Shown: positions 34,455 to 41,779 of the stretch, one piece after another
Layout of the letters: each line of letters begins with the position of its first letter
Position numbering within the stretch: position 1 is the stretch's first letter
Origin: Pseudomonas saxonica
GTDB lineage: Bacteria; Pseudomonadota; Gammaproteobacteria; Pseudomonadales; Pseudomonadaceae
Reading direction: 5' to 3'
Assembly (NCBI RefSeq): GCF_007858365.1
Contig: NZ_VFIO01000003.1
Coordinates: 310,001 to 374,000 of the forward strand
DNA length: 64,000 bases
Notes under the pieces: generated by a model
What the model was told of the DNA's origin: nothing
Seen by the model: only the letters and a program-made list of their open reading frames with translations
The model's database searches: none
Made by a program: the position numbers and the translations under genes

Positions 34455-34924
34455 GCCTGGTCAGCCTTGAAGTGACCGCTCTTGCCGCCGAGCTTTTCCA
34501 GTACGCGCAGGCCTTCGATGGTCATGCCGCGGTCGACCGCTTTGCACATGTCGTAAATGGTCAGCGCAGCCACGCTGGCGGCCGTCAGGGCTTCCATTTC
34601 AACCCCGGTCTGCCCGGCCAGCTTGCAGCGCGCGACGATCAAAACTGCCTCGGTGCCTTGAGCGCTGAGTTCAACTTTAACGCTGGTGAGCATCAACGGA
34701 TGGCACAAGGGAATGAGATCAGCGGTTTTTTTCGCTGCCTGAATGCCGGCGATACGGGCCACGGCGAAAACATCACCCTTGGGGTGACCGCCACTAACAA
34801 TCATGGCCAGGGTTTCGGGGCGCATGTGCACCACCGCTTGAGCCACGGCCTCACGGGACGTCACGGCTTTATCGGTAACGTCGACCATGTTGGCACGGCC
34901 TTGGGAATCTAAATGAGTCAGCAC
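34451..34924 (-). CDS. moaC: Cyclic pyranopterin monophosphate synthase
   Basis: Converts the MoaA product to cyclic pyranopterin monophosphate, the first stable molybdenum-cofactor intermediate. The 157-residue protein starts [20 protein letters not shown] and shows [31 protein letters not shown] and KSGHFKA. It leads moaCDE. Confidence 0.96.
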   Translation of the reverse strand: MLTHLDSQGRANMVDVTDKAVTSREAVAQAVVHMRPETLAMIVSGGHPKGDVFAVARIAGIQAAKKTADLIPLCHPLMLTSVKVELSAQGTEAVLIVARCKLAGQTGVEMEALTAASVAALTIYDMCKAVDRGMTIEGLRVLEKLGGKSGHFKADQA

Positions 34925-35082
34925 GGGAATACTCCAGACAGGAAGGTCGAGTTTAAACCCGAGCGTACGGTTTGCCCACGTCCGCCGGGCTATCCATCCC
35001 GCGAATAGCGCACATCAGATCGTCGAATTGGTCACCCGCCCTCCTGCGCCGTACAACGGTGCAAACCTTGGAGGATGCAGTG

Positions 35083-35529
35083 ATGCCGTTTTTTATTGCG
35101 ATTGTGTTAAGTCTGCTGGCCGGTGCCGCCGTGCCTTTGCAAGCTGGGAGCAACGCCCGCCTGGGGGTGCTGCTGGGCCACCCGTTCTGGGCAACGGCAA
35201 TGTCGTTGTGTGTCAGTGGTGCCGCCATTGCCGTGGTGATGCTACTGATCAAAGTGCCCCGCCCCAATGCAGCCGCGCTTCTCGGTGCACCCTGGTGGGT
35301 GTGGTTGGGCGGGCTGGCCGGGGTGTTTTACATCACCGTGGCGCTGATGATCGTGCCACGTCTGGGTGCGCTGAATTTCATCATGGCGGTGGTGGTCGGC
35401 CAGTTGCTGATTTCAGTGCTGATGGACTATTTCGGGTTGCTCGGCTTACCCAGGCACACGCCCAGCCTGCAAAAGCTGATCGGCGTCAGCGTGGTGCTGG
35501 CCGGGTTTTTCATCGCTTCTCGGGGTTGA
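35083..35529 (+). CDS. DMT-superfamily membrane protein (DUF606/YdcZ type)
   Basis: A 148-residue inner-membrane protein with about five helices, the half-size DMT transporter type known as DUF606/YdcZ. ATG 35083 with TTGGAGGA upstream. Helices cover about 3-20, 35-52, 67-85, 90-110 and 125-145. Substrate unknown. Its last 28 codons overlap the convergent LysR gene by 84 bp. It is divergent from moaC. Confidence 0.85.
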   Translation: MPFFIAIVLSLLAGAAVPLQAGSNARLGVLLGHPFWATAMSLCVSGAAIAVVMLLIKVPRPNAAALLGAPWWVWLGGLAGVFYITVALMIVPRLGALNFIMAVVVGQLLISVLMDYFGLLGLPRHTPSLQKLIGVSVVLAGFFIASRG

Positions 35530-36426
35530 TGCCGTCACCTGTTTGACTAACTCACGCAGCCAGCGATGGCCCGGGTCTTCGTTTAAACGCGGGTGCCAAA
35601 CCTGCACGTAGTTAAAGGGCGCAATGGCCAAGGGCGGGGGCATTGTGACGAGACCGTCGCCCATCACCCGATTGTCGAGGGTGCGGGTGGCCACGGTGAG
35701 GATCAAGTCTGTGTCGACAATCATGGCCGGGGCCGCGCTCCAGTGCGGCACATTGACCACCACCCGACGCTGCAAACCCCGCGCACGCAGCACGTTATCG
35801 ACTTCGCCCTGGGTGCTGCCGTCAGTGGAGACCAGCAGGTGCGGACGCGCCAGATAACCCGTCAGATCCAGCTCGCCCTGCTCAGGCAGCGAGCGCCGGT
35901 TTAACAGGCAAGTGAAGGTCTCTTCAAACAGCAACTCACTGCAGACCTCATCGGTCAGGTGGGTAAACACCCCCAGGGCGAGGTCAATCTTGCCCTGTTC
36001 AATTTGCTCCAGCATGCCGGCGCGGCTGTCTTGTACCACCACCAACGAGGTGTCGGGTGCTTGGGCGCGTAGTTGCACCAGTAACTTCGGCAACACAATC
36101 GAGGCACCGTAATCCGACATGGCGACACGAAAAGTGCGTTGCGACTCGGCAGGAACAAAGTCGATGGACTGGCCGAGCAAGGATTCGATCTGCCCGAGGA
36201 TGGCTTTGAGTGGGGCCTGAAGGTTTTGTGCCAGCACACTGAGCACCACCTCGTTGCCCTGACGGATCAGCAAGGGATCGTCCAAAAGCACCCGGAGTTT
36301 GTTCAATGAGTGGCTGATGGCCGGTTGGCTGAGGTGCAGGCGGATGCCGGTGCGGGTCACGTGCTTCTCCGTAAGCAACGCGTCGAGCACCACCAGCAGG
36401 TTTAAATCGATGTTGCGCAGTAACAT
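35446..36426 (-). CDS. LysR-family transcriptional regulator
   Basis: A 326-residue LysR regulator with the N-terminal winged helix (NLLVVLDALLTEKHVTRTGIR and LSQPAISHSLNKLR) and a periplasmic-binding-like effector domain. It is longer than the ~300 usual: the final ~25 residues (RSDEKPGQHHADADQ onward) are antisense to the 3' end of the YdcZ gene. Likely regulates an adjacent target, perhaps the convergent transporter, but I saw no operator to prove it. Confidence 0.88.
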   Translation of the reverse strand: MLLRNIDLNLLVVLDALLTEKHVTRTGIRLHLSQPAISHSLNKLRVLLDDPLLIRQGNEVVLSVLAQNLQAPLKAILGQIESLLGQSIDFVPAESQRTFRVAMSDYGASIVLPKLLVQLRAQAPDTSLVVVQDSRAGMLEQIEQGKIDLALGVFTHLTDEVCSELLFEETFTCLLNRRSLPEQGELDLTGYLARPHLLVSTDGSTQGEVDNVLRARGLQRRVVVNVPHWSAAPAMIVDTDLILTVATRTLDNRVMGDGLVTMPPPLAIAPFNYVQVWHPRLNEDPGHRWLRELVKQVTASTPRSDEKPGQHHADADQLLQAGRVPG

Positions 36427-36478
36427 CCTGACGATCCTGTCATGCCTGTGCCGTGCAGCTTAACGCGATTTGGTCATA

Positions 36479-36597
36479 CCCGTAGCAGCTGCCGAAAGCG
36501 GAGTGCGGTTGCGAAGCGACCGTAGATCCTGAAACCCTGCTTTGCGGTTTTACGACGACTGCGTCGCCGGACGCAGCCTTCGGCAGCTGCTACGGGT
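36479..36597. repeat. REP pair upstream of the LysR gene
   Basis: The ends read CCCGTAGCAGCTGCCGAAAG and CTTCGGCAGCTGCTACGGG in inverted orientation, with internal sequence rich in CGAAGCGACCG and GTCGCCGGACG, as in the REP pair inside algK. Confidence 0.8.
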
Positions 36598-36628
36598 AGG
36601 AGGTGACTCGTGATGAAATCGGGTGAAA

Positions 36629-36651
36629 CCGGGCGGCTCAGGGCCGCCCGG
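36629..36651 (-). terminator. Hairpin after the phoH gene
   Basis: Perfect 9-bp arms (CCGGGCGGC / GCCGCCCGG) with a 5-nt loop, 8 bp beyond the phoH stop, followed on the minus strand by TTTC. Confidence 0.7.
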
Positions 36652-36658
36652 GGCTGGG

Positions 36659-38053
36659 TCACAGATGGGATTCGGCGTATTCGGCCAGAATCGAACGAGG
36701 CACCCCTTGCAGGGCAATGTGCACACCATTGGGGAAGTCTTTGAAACGCTCCGTCAGGTAGGTCAGCCCTGAACTGGTGGCCGACAGGTAAGGCGTATCA
36801 ATCTGCGCCAGGTTGCCCAGGCACACCACTTTAGAACCTGCACCCGCACGGGTGATGATGGTTTTCATCTGGTGCGGTGTCAGGTTTTGGCATTCATCAA
36901 TCAAAATCAGGCTTTGCTGGAAGCTGCGGCCCCGTATGTAGTTGAGGGATTTGAACTGCAAAGGCACTTTGCTAAGAATGTAATCAACGCTGCCGTGGGT
37001 GCTTTCGTCCTCCATATGCAAAGCTTCAAGGTTGTCGGTGATAGCGCCCAGCCAAGGTTCCATTTTCTCGGCTTCGGTGCCCGGCAAAAAGCCGATTTCC
37101 TGATCCAGCCCTTGCACGCTGCGGGTACAGATGATGCGCCGGTAGCGTTTGCTGACCATGGTTTGTTCAATAGCCGCCGCCAGCGCCAGAATGGTTTTAC
37201 CCGAACCCGCCGCACCCGACAGATTGACCAGGTGAATATCCGGGTCCAGCAAGGCAAACAACGCCAGCCCCTGATAAATGTCCCGAGGTTTGAGCCCCCA
37301 GGCTTCCTGATGCAATAAAGGCTCTTGATGCAGGTCGAGAATCAACAGGTGGTCTTTGCGAATCTCCTTGATCCAGCCGACAAAGCCCTGTTCGTCGATG
37401 ATGAACTCGTTGATATGCACCGCGGGTAAATTATCCACCAGCTGTACCTGATGCCAGGTACGGCCATGCCCCTGACGGGTTTCAACTTTGCTGACACGGT
37501 CCCAGAAGGAGCCGGTCATGGTGTGATAGCCGCGAGACAGCATCGACACGTCATCAACCAATTGGTCGGTGCTGTAATCTTCGGCTTCGATTCCGCAGGC
37601 ACGCGCCTTGAGGCGCATGTTGATGTCTTTGGTCACCAGCACCACATGCCATTCCGGTCGGCGGGCATGCAAGTCGATCAACTGGTTGATGATGATGTTG
37701 TCGTTGAGGTTTTCGGGCAGCAGCGTGTTGGGTTCTCTGCGCTTGTTCATCAAGATGGAAAGGAAGCCTTTAGGGCCGCTTTTACCACGCTGGATGGGCA
37801 CGCCTTTTTCGACATCTTCGGGGCAAGCAACGCCCAATAACTGATCGATCAGCCTGATTGCCTGGCGGCACTCCGCAGCCACCAGCAACTTGCCGGCCTT
37901 GAGTTTGTCGAGTTCTTCGAGCACCGTCATCGGGATTGCGACGTGGTGTTCCTCGAAGTTGAGCAACGCATTGGGATCGTGAATCAGAACATTGGTATCG
38001 AGTACATAAAGGATCGGTTTGTTGGAAGAAGGAATGCGTCCGTGATCATCCAT
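36659..38053 (-). CDS. PhoH-family ATPase with N-terminal PIN domain (PhoH2 type)
   Basis: A 464-residue fusion: N-terminal PIN ribonuclease domain (YVLDTNVLIHDPNALLNF with acidic residues typical of PIN) and C-terminal PhoH P-loop ATPase (Walker A GAAGSGKT, Walker B LILIDECQN). PhoH2 proteins are RNA helicase/ribonuclease combinations; the cellular target is unknown. Conserved in pseudomonads in this single-gene form. A hairpin lies about 70 bp before its start. Confidence 0.93.
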   Translation of the reverse strand: MDDHGRIPSSNKPILYVLDTNVLIHDPNALLNFEEHHVAIPMTVLEELDKLKAGKLLVAAECRQAIRLIDQLLGVACPEDVEKGVPIQRGKSGPKGFLSILMNKRREPNTLLPENLNDNIIINQLIDLHARRPEWHVVLVTKDINMRLKARACGIEAEDYSTDQLVDDVSMLSRGYHTMTGSFWDRVSKVETRQGHGRTWHQVQLVDNLPAVHINEFIIDEQGFVGWIKEIRKDHLLILDLHQEPLLHQEAWGLKPRDIYQGLALFALLDPDIHLVNLSGAAGSGKTILALAAAIEQTMVSKRYRRIICTRSVQGLDQEIGFLPGTEAEKMEPWLGAITDNLEALHMEDESTHGSVDYILSKVPLQFKSLNYIRGRSFQQSLILIDECQNLTPHQMKTIITRAGAGSKVVCLGNLAQIDTPYLSATSSGLTYLTERFKDFPNGVHIALQGVPRSILAEYAESHL

Positions 38054-38527
38054 ACTCGGTCACCTTTGTGGGAGCCATTCGACGCAATACCTCAACAGTG
38101 TTGCGCCTCGAAGTGACTGCCTATTCATCTGAACCTGCCAGATGAATGTCCTGCCCGATGGGTCTTGGAAGACGCCACCTGTGTTGCAGGTTTCGGCTGT
38201 CTGTCTTCGTAATACTCCAAATTGTGTGACAAAAAAAAGCTTTTCTTGCGCTTTTTAACTATTTTTTTCTAACGGGCCAAATGGACTTGGCGCCATCTCA
38301 AATCGCTACTAGGCTTAGTAATTACCTGAAACATAGTCATACGTTTTTGAACCGAAAATCGGCTATCTCGGATACAAAAAGCGGAATTTATTCTGCTGAC
38401 AGAAATGCCAGAGCCCTCTGACAAAAAGCGCGGATGCGTCTTGTCTGCCCTCCTTCAAGGCGCACGTAAGCTTCGTGGCAGGCTGCTTTCAGCCTGATTC
38501 CTCAATGCTTATGCCGAAGGAGGCCGT
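38054..38527. other. Intergenic region between phoH and the 106-residue gene
   Basis: 474 bp without a supported gene; it holds divergent promoters for the phoH gene and the gene at 38528. A perfect 9-bp hairpin (ATTCATCTG, 7-nt loop, CAGATGAAT) lies at 38123-38147 and would be in the phoH 5' leader or promoter. A/T-rich runs occur at 38220-38275. Confidence 0.45.
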
Positions 38528-38848
38528 ATGACCCCAATTTCCAAAACCCTGGAACACCTGCTGCTCGATATTTACAAAGACGGCAGCGTGTCTTTTACCG
38601 AATACCAACAACTTCGTGACAATGCAGACGAGCGCATGGAGGCGGTCATTCGCGAGTTTGGCCTGCACAACAACATCACTGCCTTCCAAAAGGCGATGGA
38701 CGTTGCCATGCAGTTGCTTCAGCTTTCGGTCATTGATGCCAAAAAAGCCCAGCTCACTGACACCGGTGAGGCCATCGTCAAAGACGCCATCGTGGCTCAA
38801 GTTGAATACCTTCGCGTCGGCACCGACATGGCCTTACGCCTTCTGTAA
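38528..38848 (+). CDS. Hypothetical protein, 106 residues
   Basis: Starts at ATG 38528 with a near-perfect AAGGAGG site 6 nt upstream, so it is probably well translated. The protein is all-helical in appearance (MTPISKTLEHLLLDIYKDGS at the start), with no signal peptide, cysteine or membrane segment. It is followed by a clean terminator (38856-38875). I do not recognise the family. Confidence 0.75.
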   Translation: MTPISKTLEHLLLDIYKDGSVSFTEYQQLRDNADERMEAVIREFGLHNNITAFQKAMDVAMQLLQLSVIDAKKAQLTDTGEAIVKDAIVAQVEYLRVGTDMALRLL

Positions 38849-38855
38849 CCCCCTC

Positions 38856-38875
38856 GCCCGCCTTCACCGGCGGGC
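38856..38875. terminator. Hairpin after the 106-residue gene
   Basis: GCCCGCC, TTCACC loop, GGCGGGC, 7 bp past the stop at 38848. It also lies just beyond the stranded 3' end of the deacetylase gene (stop 38883-38885, minus strand), for which it was probably the original terminator. Confidence 0.7.
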
Positions 38876-38882
38876 ACTCCCT

Positions 38883-38969
38883 TCACGGGTGACCCATTGC
38901 CCCGCATTCTTGCCAACCCAAACCGCTCTGCGCCGTCGCTTTCAACAACCAGGGCAATGAGCTGCGCAC
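38883..38969 (-). pseudogene. Stranded 3' end of the polysaccharide-deacetylase gene
   Basis: On the minus strand this reads VRSSLPWLLKATAQSGLGWQ, then ECGAMGHP and TGA. The intact gene at 40544-41668 ends VRSALPWLLKATAQSGLGWQ, then NCEAIAQ and stop. Homology stops abruptly at GTGCGC (38969); upstream is unrelated sequence with a stop two codons away. It is not an independent gene. It is the old chromosomal end of the deacetylase gene, now separated from its body by the bacteriocin insert. Confidence 0.85.
38910..38969. repeat. Left 60-bp direct repeat of the bacteriocin island
   Basis: 57 of 60 bases are identical, in direct orientation, to 40568-40627 (mismatches in CCAACCC/CCAGCCC, CTGCG/CTGTG, ATGAG/ATGCG). 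The two copies bracket about 1.6 kb carrying the colicin-M-like gene and its lipoprotein partner. Confidence 0.92.
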
Positions 38970-39035
38970 ATTCACTTAGAAGAGGCAAGGAGCCTCACAG
39001 GTAATAATACAAAGGGGAGAAGCGAGCCCCCTCAA

Positions 39036-39329
39036 TTATCTTCGACCAGATAACTCTAAATGCCCGTCGCAACTTAGGAGAGCATCAAGTTTGACTTCAC
39101 CCATTTCGATTGGCACTATCCACCAATGGGTGTGTTCGTCATACCGAGCCCCTGGGAGTATCTTTATCTGTTCAAGATCAATCGCTGGCGGATGCTTAGA
39201 AAAGTAGGCATGTACAGATCGCTCAAAGAAGGATTGCCCTGCGGATGGGCAAGAGGCCACTTGACTATCATTACATCCCGATAGGGCGATCACTATTACT
39301 GAAAAAAATACACGCTTCTTATCTATCAT
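39036..39329 (-). CDS. Small lipoprotein, probable immunity protein for the colicin-M-like bacteriocin
   Basis: A 97-residue protein with a lipoprotein signal (MIDKKRVFFSVIVIALSGC, lipobox LSGC, Cys19), so it should sit in the periplasm. The mature part has Cys27 and a second cysteine in LLSCDGHLEL near the end, able to form a disulfide. E. coli colicin M immunity protein Cmi is likewise a small periplasm-facing protein with a disulfide. Sequence identity is low or absent by eye, so the call rests on location (8 bp downstream of the bacteriocin gene, same strand), size and localisation. AT-rich. Confidence 0.6.
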   Translation of the reverse strand: MIDKKRVFFSVIVIALSGCNDSQVASCPSAGQSFFERSVHAYFSKHPPAIDLEQIKILPGARYDEHTHWWIVPIEMGEVKLDALLSCDGHLELSGRR

Positions 39330-39337
39330 CCTACCCT

Positions 39338-40234
39338 CTACTTTCTGCCACTGAACTGAATTTTCTGACTACCTCTAACAACAATCTGATAATCAGCGTG
39401 CCCAAACTTATCACCTAAATATCGCAGGAAATTAGTCAGTGATTCTTGCATATATGTCCGATTGCTATGATCAGAGTCATAAGTATCAGGATTGAGTGTG
39501 AAGGCACCGTCAAATGACCAAGAACCGTTCGCTGATATATTTAACGTACCGTTCACATTACCACTCACTCGTCCGAGCAAACCTGCAGCCCAAAGATTGA
39601 GAGAAAACCTGAAGGCATTGTAAGTGAATGGCTTATTTATAGTGTAAACACCTGGGCCATTTTTATTCACAGTTTCAATCATCGGTGAAAAATCAGAAGC
39701 GACCATAGACAGATTCAAAGAACCAATATTGACGTAACGCGTTTTCCCCTGCCCCCAAAGCCAATAGTAAATACCAGCAATTGGCATCAGGGCCGTTCCA
39801 TAGAAATCGTGCGCTGCTGACTCTTGGGGTGCAAAAGTTCCGGAGTGCTGATGCCACCAAGCCGATGAGTACAACACTTGTGTAAAACCATTTTTCTTAG
39901 CGCCAAACGAGTCGCCCAGTGCTTGATGATCGTGTTGCTGCAAAATATTCTGGGCGTCAGCGTGCATTTTTAGTTGTTTATAAATATCGGCGGCACTCAG
40001 CCCATTAAAGCCATCGAAAGCAGCTTTGAGTACACCCTCAACATCCCCGGCTGACGAAAGGGGAAACATTTTTTCGCCATTTGCATAAACTTTCCGGATC
40101 CCGTTTTTTTTCTGAAAAGAGAGATGCGGCGGCATATTTTTGATGTAAGTATTGGGGCTATAGTTAAAACCAGAAGACGGCTTCGCTTCTGGCCAGGTGA
40201 CGTATGTATTTGGAAGTTCGAGGGAGCCTTTCAT
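39338..40234 (-). CDS. Colicin-M-like bacteriocin (lipid II-degrading)
   Basis: Predicted periplasm-acting toxin that hydrolyses lipid II between undecaprenol and pyrophosphate. ATG 40232-40234 (MKGSLELPNTYV) with AAGGA 6-10 nt upstream gives 298 residues and no cysteine. The C-terminal ~150 residues align by eye with E. coli colicin M: YWLWGQGKTRYVNIGSLNL, GTLNISANGSWSFDG and ESLTNFLRYLG. The catalytic motif is D250-T-Y252-D253; colicin M continues x5-His-Arg, whereas here the loop is one residue shorter and ends Asn258-Arg259 (His256 is nearby). The N-terminal ~140 residues differ, as expected for the receptor/translocation part. Strongly AT-rich against its neighbours, so probably acquired. 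Confidence 0.88.
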   Translation of the reverse strand: MKGSLELPNTYVTWPEAKPSSGFNYSPNTYIKNMPPHLSFQKKNGIRKVYANGEKMFPLSSAGDVEGVLKAAFDGFNGLSAADIYKQLKMHADAQNILQQHDHQALGDSFGAKKNGFTQVLYSSAWWHQHSGTFAPQESAAHDFYGTALMPIAGIYYWLWGQGKTRYVNIGSLNLSMVASDFSPMIETVNKNGPGVYTINKPFTYNAFRFSLNLWAAGLLGRVSGNVNGTLNISANGSWSFDGAFTLNPDTYDSDHSNRTYMQESLTNFLRYLGDKFGHADYQIVVRGSQKIQFSGRK

Positions 40235-40543
40235 ATCATTCCTTTGATCAATAATCAACGTAAAAAATAGTAATCGATTTAAACACACCCAAAACCATGC
40301 AGTGAAGCTACTCACTACAAAACGGGTTACATTTGTATAAAAAAGGCATAAGTAATTAAATTAATTATCTAGAATCTCGATACATTTATTTCCAGGAGCT
40401 GTATCGAAATACCCTATGCCTAGCCTATCGCCGAACCCAATCTCTGCTTTACCACTCAATACGTCAATAAATAAAATGGCACCTATAAGAATCAAGAACA
40501 TGCTTACAAACTATGATCAAATATCAGACCCTACGATAAGATG
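40235..40543. promoter_or_regulatory. Upstream region of the bacteriocin gene
   Basis: 309 AT-rich bases between the bacteriocin start and the deacetylase stop, presumably holding the bacteriocin promoter. An inverted repeat TCGATACA (40377-40384) and TGTATCGA (40400-40407) with a 15-nt spacer could be an operator. I saw no LexA box of the CTG-N10-CAG form with a convincing centre. Confidence 0.4.
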
Positions 40544-41668
40544 TCACTGTGCAATAGCCTCACAATTTTGCCAGCCCAAACCGCTCTGTGCCGTCGCTTT
40601 CAACAACCAGGGCAATGCGCTGCGCACTTTGTCTTGAGTGTCGTGAAAGGCAATCACCCCATGACGCCACAACAGCATCAAGGTCAGCACCCGATGCGCC
40701 GACTGCTCGCCGGTCAGGCTGGCGGCCATGTCTTGCGAATCAATGTTCCACAAGGCCACTTGCAAACCTTGCGACTTGAAAAATGCGCCGCTGTCTGCGC
40801 GTCGATGCCCATAGGGGGGGCTGAACACAGGCACGTAATTGTCTGGTAGCTGCTGTTTGACCAATGCGGCACTGCGCACAATCGAGTCCTGCCAGTCTTG
40901 CCAATGGCTGTGCGAGCGGTATTCCCAGCCTTGCACACCGACGCACTGGCCCTTGTACAGCGACTGAACGGCCTGTTCAGAGGTTTTACCGAGGCGCGCT
41001 TGCAGACTATTGCCGAGCACAAAGAAGGTCGCGCTCATGGATTGCTTGCGCAAGTAGTCGGTGAGCCAGTCTGTTGTGCCCGATGACTGGCTGGGGCCAC
41101 TGTCGAGCGTCAACATAAAGAGTCGGTCGCTCATTTGTTCGCCGTTGAACTCCTGCTCACCGAACACAGCGACTTCACTGGCAATTTGCGGGAACAACGC
41201 TGCCATTCGCAGCTGTTCATCCAGATAACGACGATGGAACTCACGGCTCGGCTCGGCCCATGCCGCGTAAAACGAGTCGTCGGCCACGACAAATTTGCCG
41301 GCCTGTTCGCGCAACGATGGCATGTCTTCGACGTAGTAACAAAACGATGCATCCTGATCGCAGCTCTGTTGGGCGGCGTTGTAGTTAAGCAAGAGCTGCT
41401 GCCACAGGCGCTGACGAACGCTATCGATTGAGTCGAGGTTAATGGCTTTAAGGTTAAGACGCTGTTTCAGGGCGTTTTCATCCAGCGCTTCGGTGGCCAG
41501 TAAAGCATGAGCGAAGGTGAGGATTTCTGCGCGTGAGGCCACGTCGAACAAGGCCGGGCTGTTCAGTTGTTCCGGCCAAGTGCTGCGGTCCAGCGTTGCC
41601 GGTTCGTTGGGCGCCGCCATTGCACCCAGACACATCAGCCAGGTCGATAAAAAAAGAGCCACACGCAC
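40544..41668 (-). CDS. Polysaccharide deacetylase (NodB) family protein with degenerate motifs
   Basis: A 374-residue exported protein; GTG 41666-41668 is preferred because GGGAG lies 8 nt upstream, and MRVALFLSTWLMCLGAMAAP is then a signal peptide. The NodB homology part is C-terminal. Motif 1 reads TLDSGP where active enzymes have TFDDGP, so the second metal-binding aspartate is serine. Motif 2 is SHSHW, motif 3 SPPYG, and the last motif FHDTQ. Catalysis is doubtful. The ~170-residue N-terminal domain is unrecognised. Its last ~28 codons have been re-created by the inserted island (copy at 40568-40627). Confidence 0.82.
   Translation of the reverse strand: MRVALFLSTWLMCLGAMAAPNEPATLDRSTWPEQLNSPALFDVASRAEILTFAHALLATEALDENALKQRLNLKAINLDSIDSVRQRLWQQLLLNYNAAQQSCDQDASFCYYVEDMPSLREQAGKFVVADDSFYAAWAEPSREFHRRYLDEQLRMAALFPQIASEVAVFGEQEFNGEQMSDRLFMLTLDSGPSQSSGTTDWLTDYLRKQSMSATFFVLGNSLQARLGKTSEQAVQSLYKGQCVGVQGWEYRSHSHWQDWQDSIVRSAALVKQQLPDNYVPVFSPPYGHRRADSGAFFKSQGLQVALWNIDSQDMAASLTGEQSAHRVLTLMLLWRHGVIAFHDTQDKVRSALPWLLKATAQSGLGWQNCEAIAQ
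40568..40627. repeat. Right 60-bp direct repeat of the bacteriocin island
   Basis: Direct-orientation partner of 38910-38969 (57/60 identical), lying inside the 3' end of the deacetylase coding region. The island therefore regenerates the gene end, as att sites of integrative elements do, but no integrase gene lies between the copies. Confidence 0.92.
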
Positions 41669-41730
41669 GGGTTGTTCTCCCAATAAAAAACTGCCAGCAC
41701 TATAACCTTGCTTGCAGCGCTTTAAGACTG

Positions 41731-41765
41731 ATGCTTGTTGCTTGTTGCTTGTTGCTTGTTGCTTC
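41731..41765. repeat. Short tandem repeat, about four units of TTGCTTG
   Basis: The septamer TTGCTTG is repeated about four times in a row (GCTTGTTGCTTGTTGCTTGT...), 60-100 bp upstream of the deacetylase start. A slippage-prone tract in the promoter region could vary expression. Confidence 0.7.
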
Positions 41766-41779
41766 TAAAACAATGCCCC

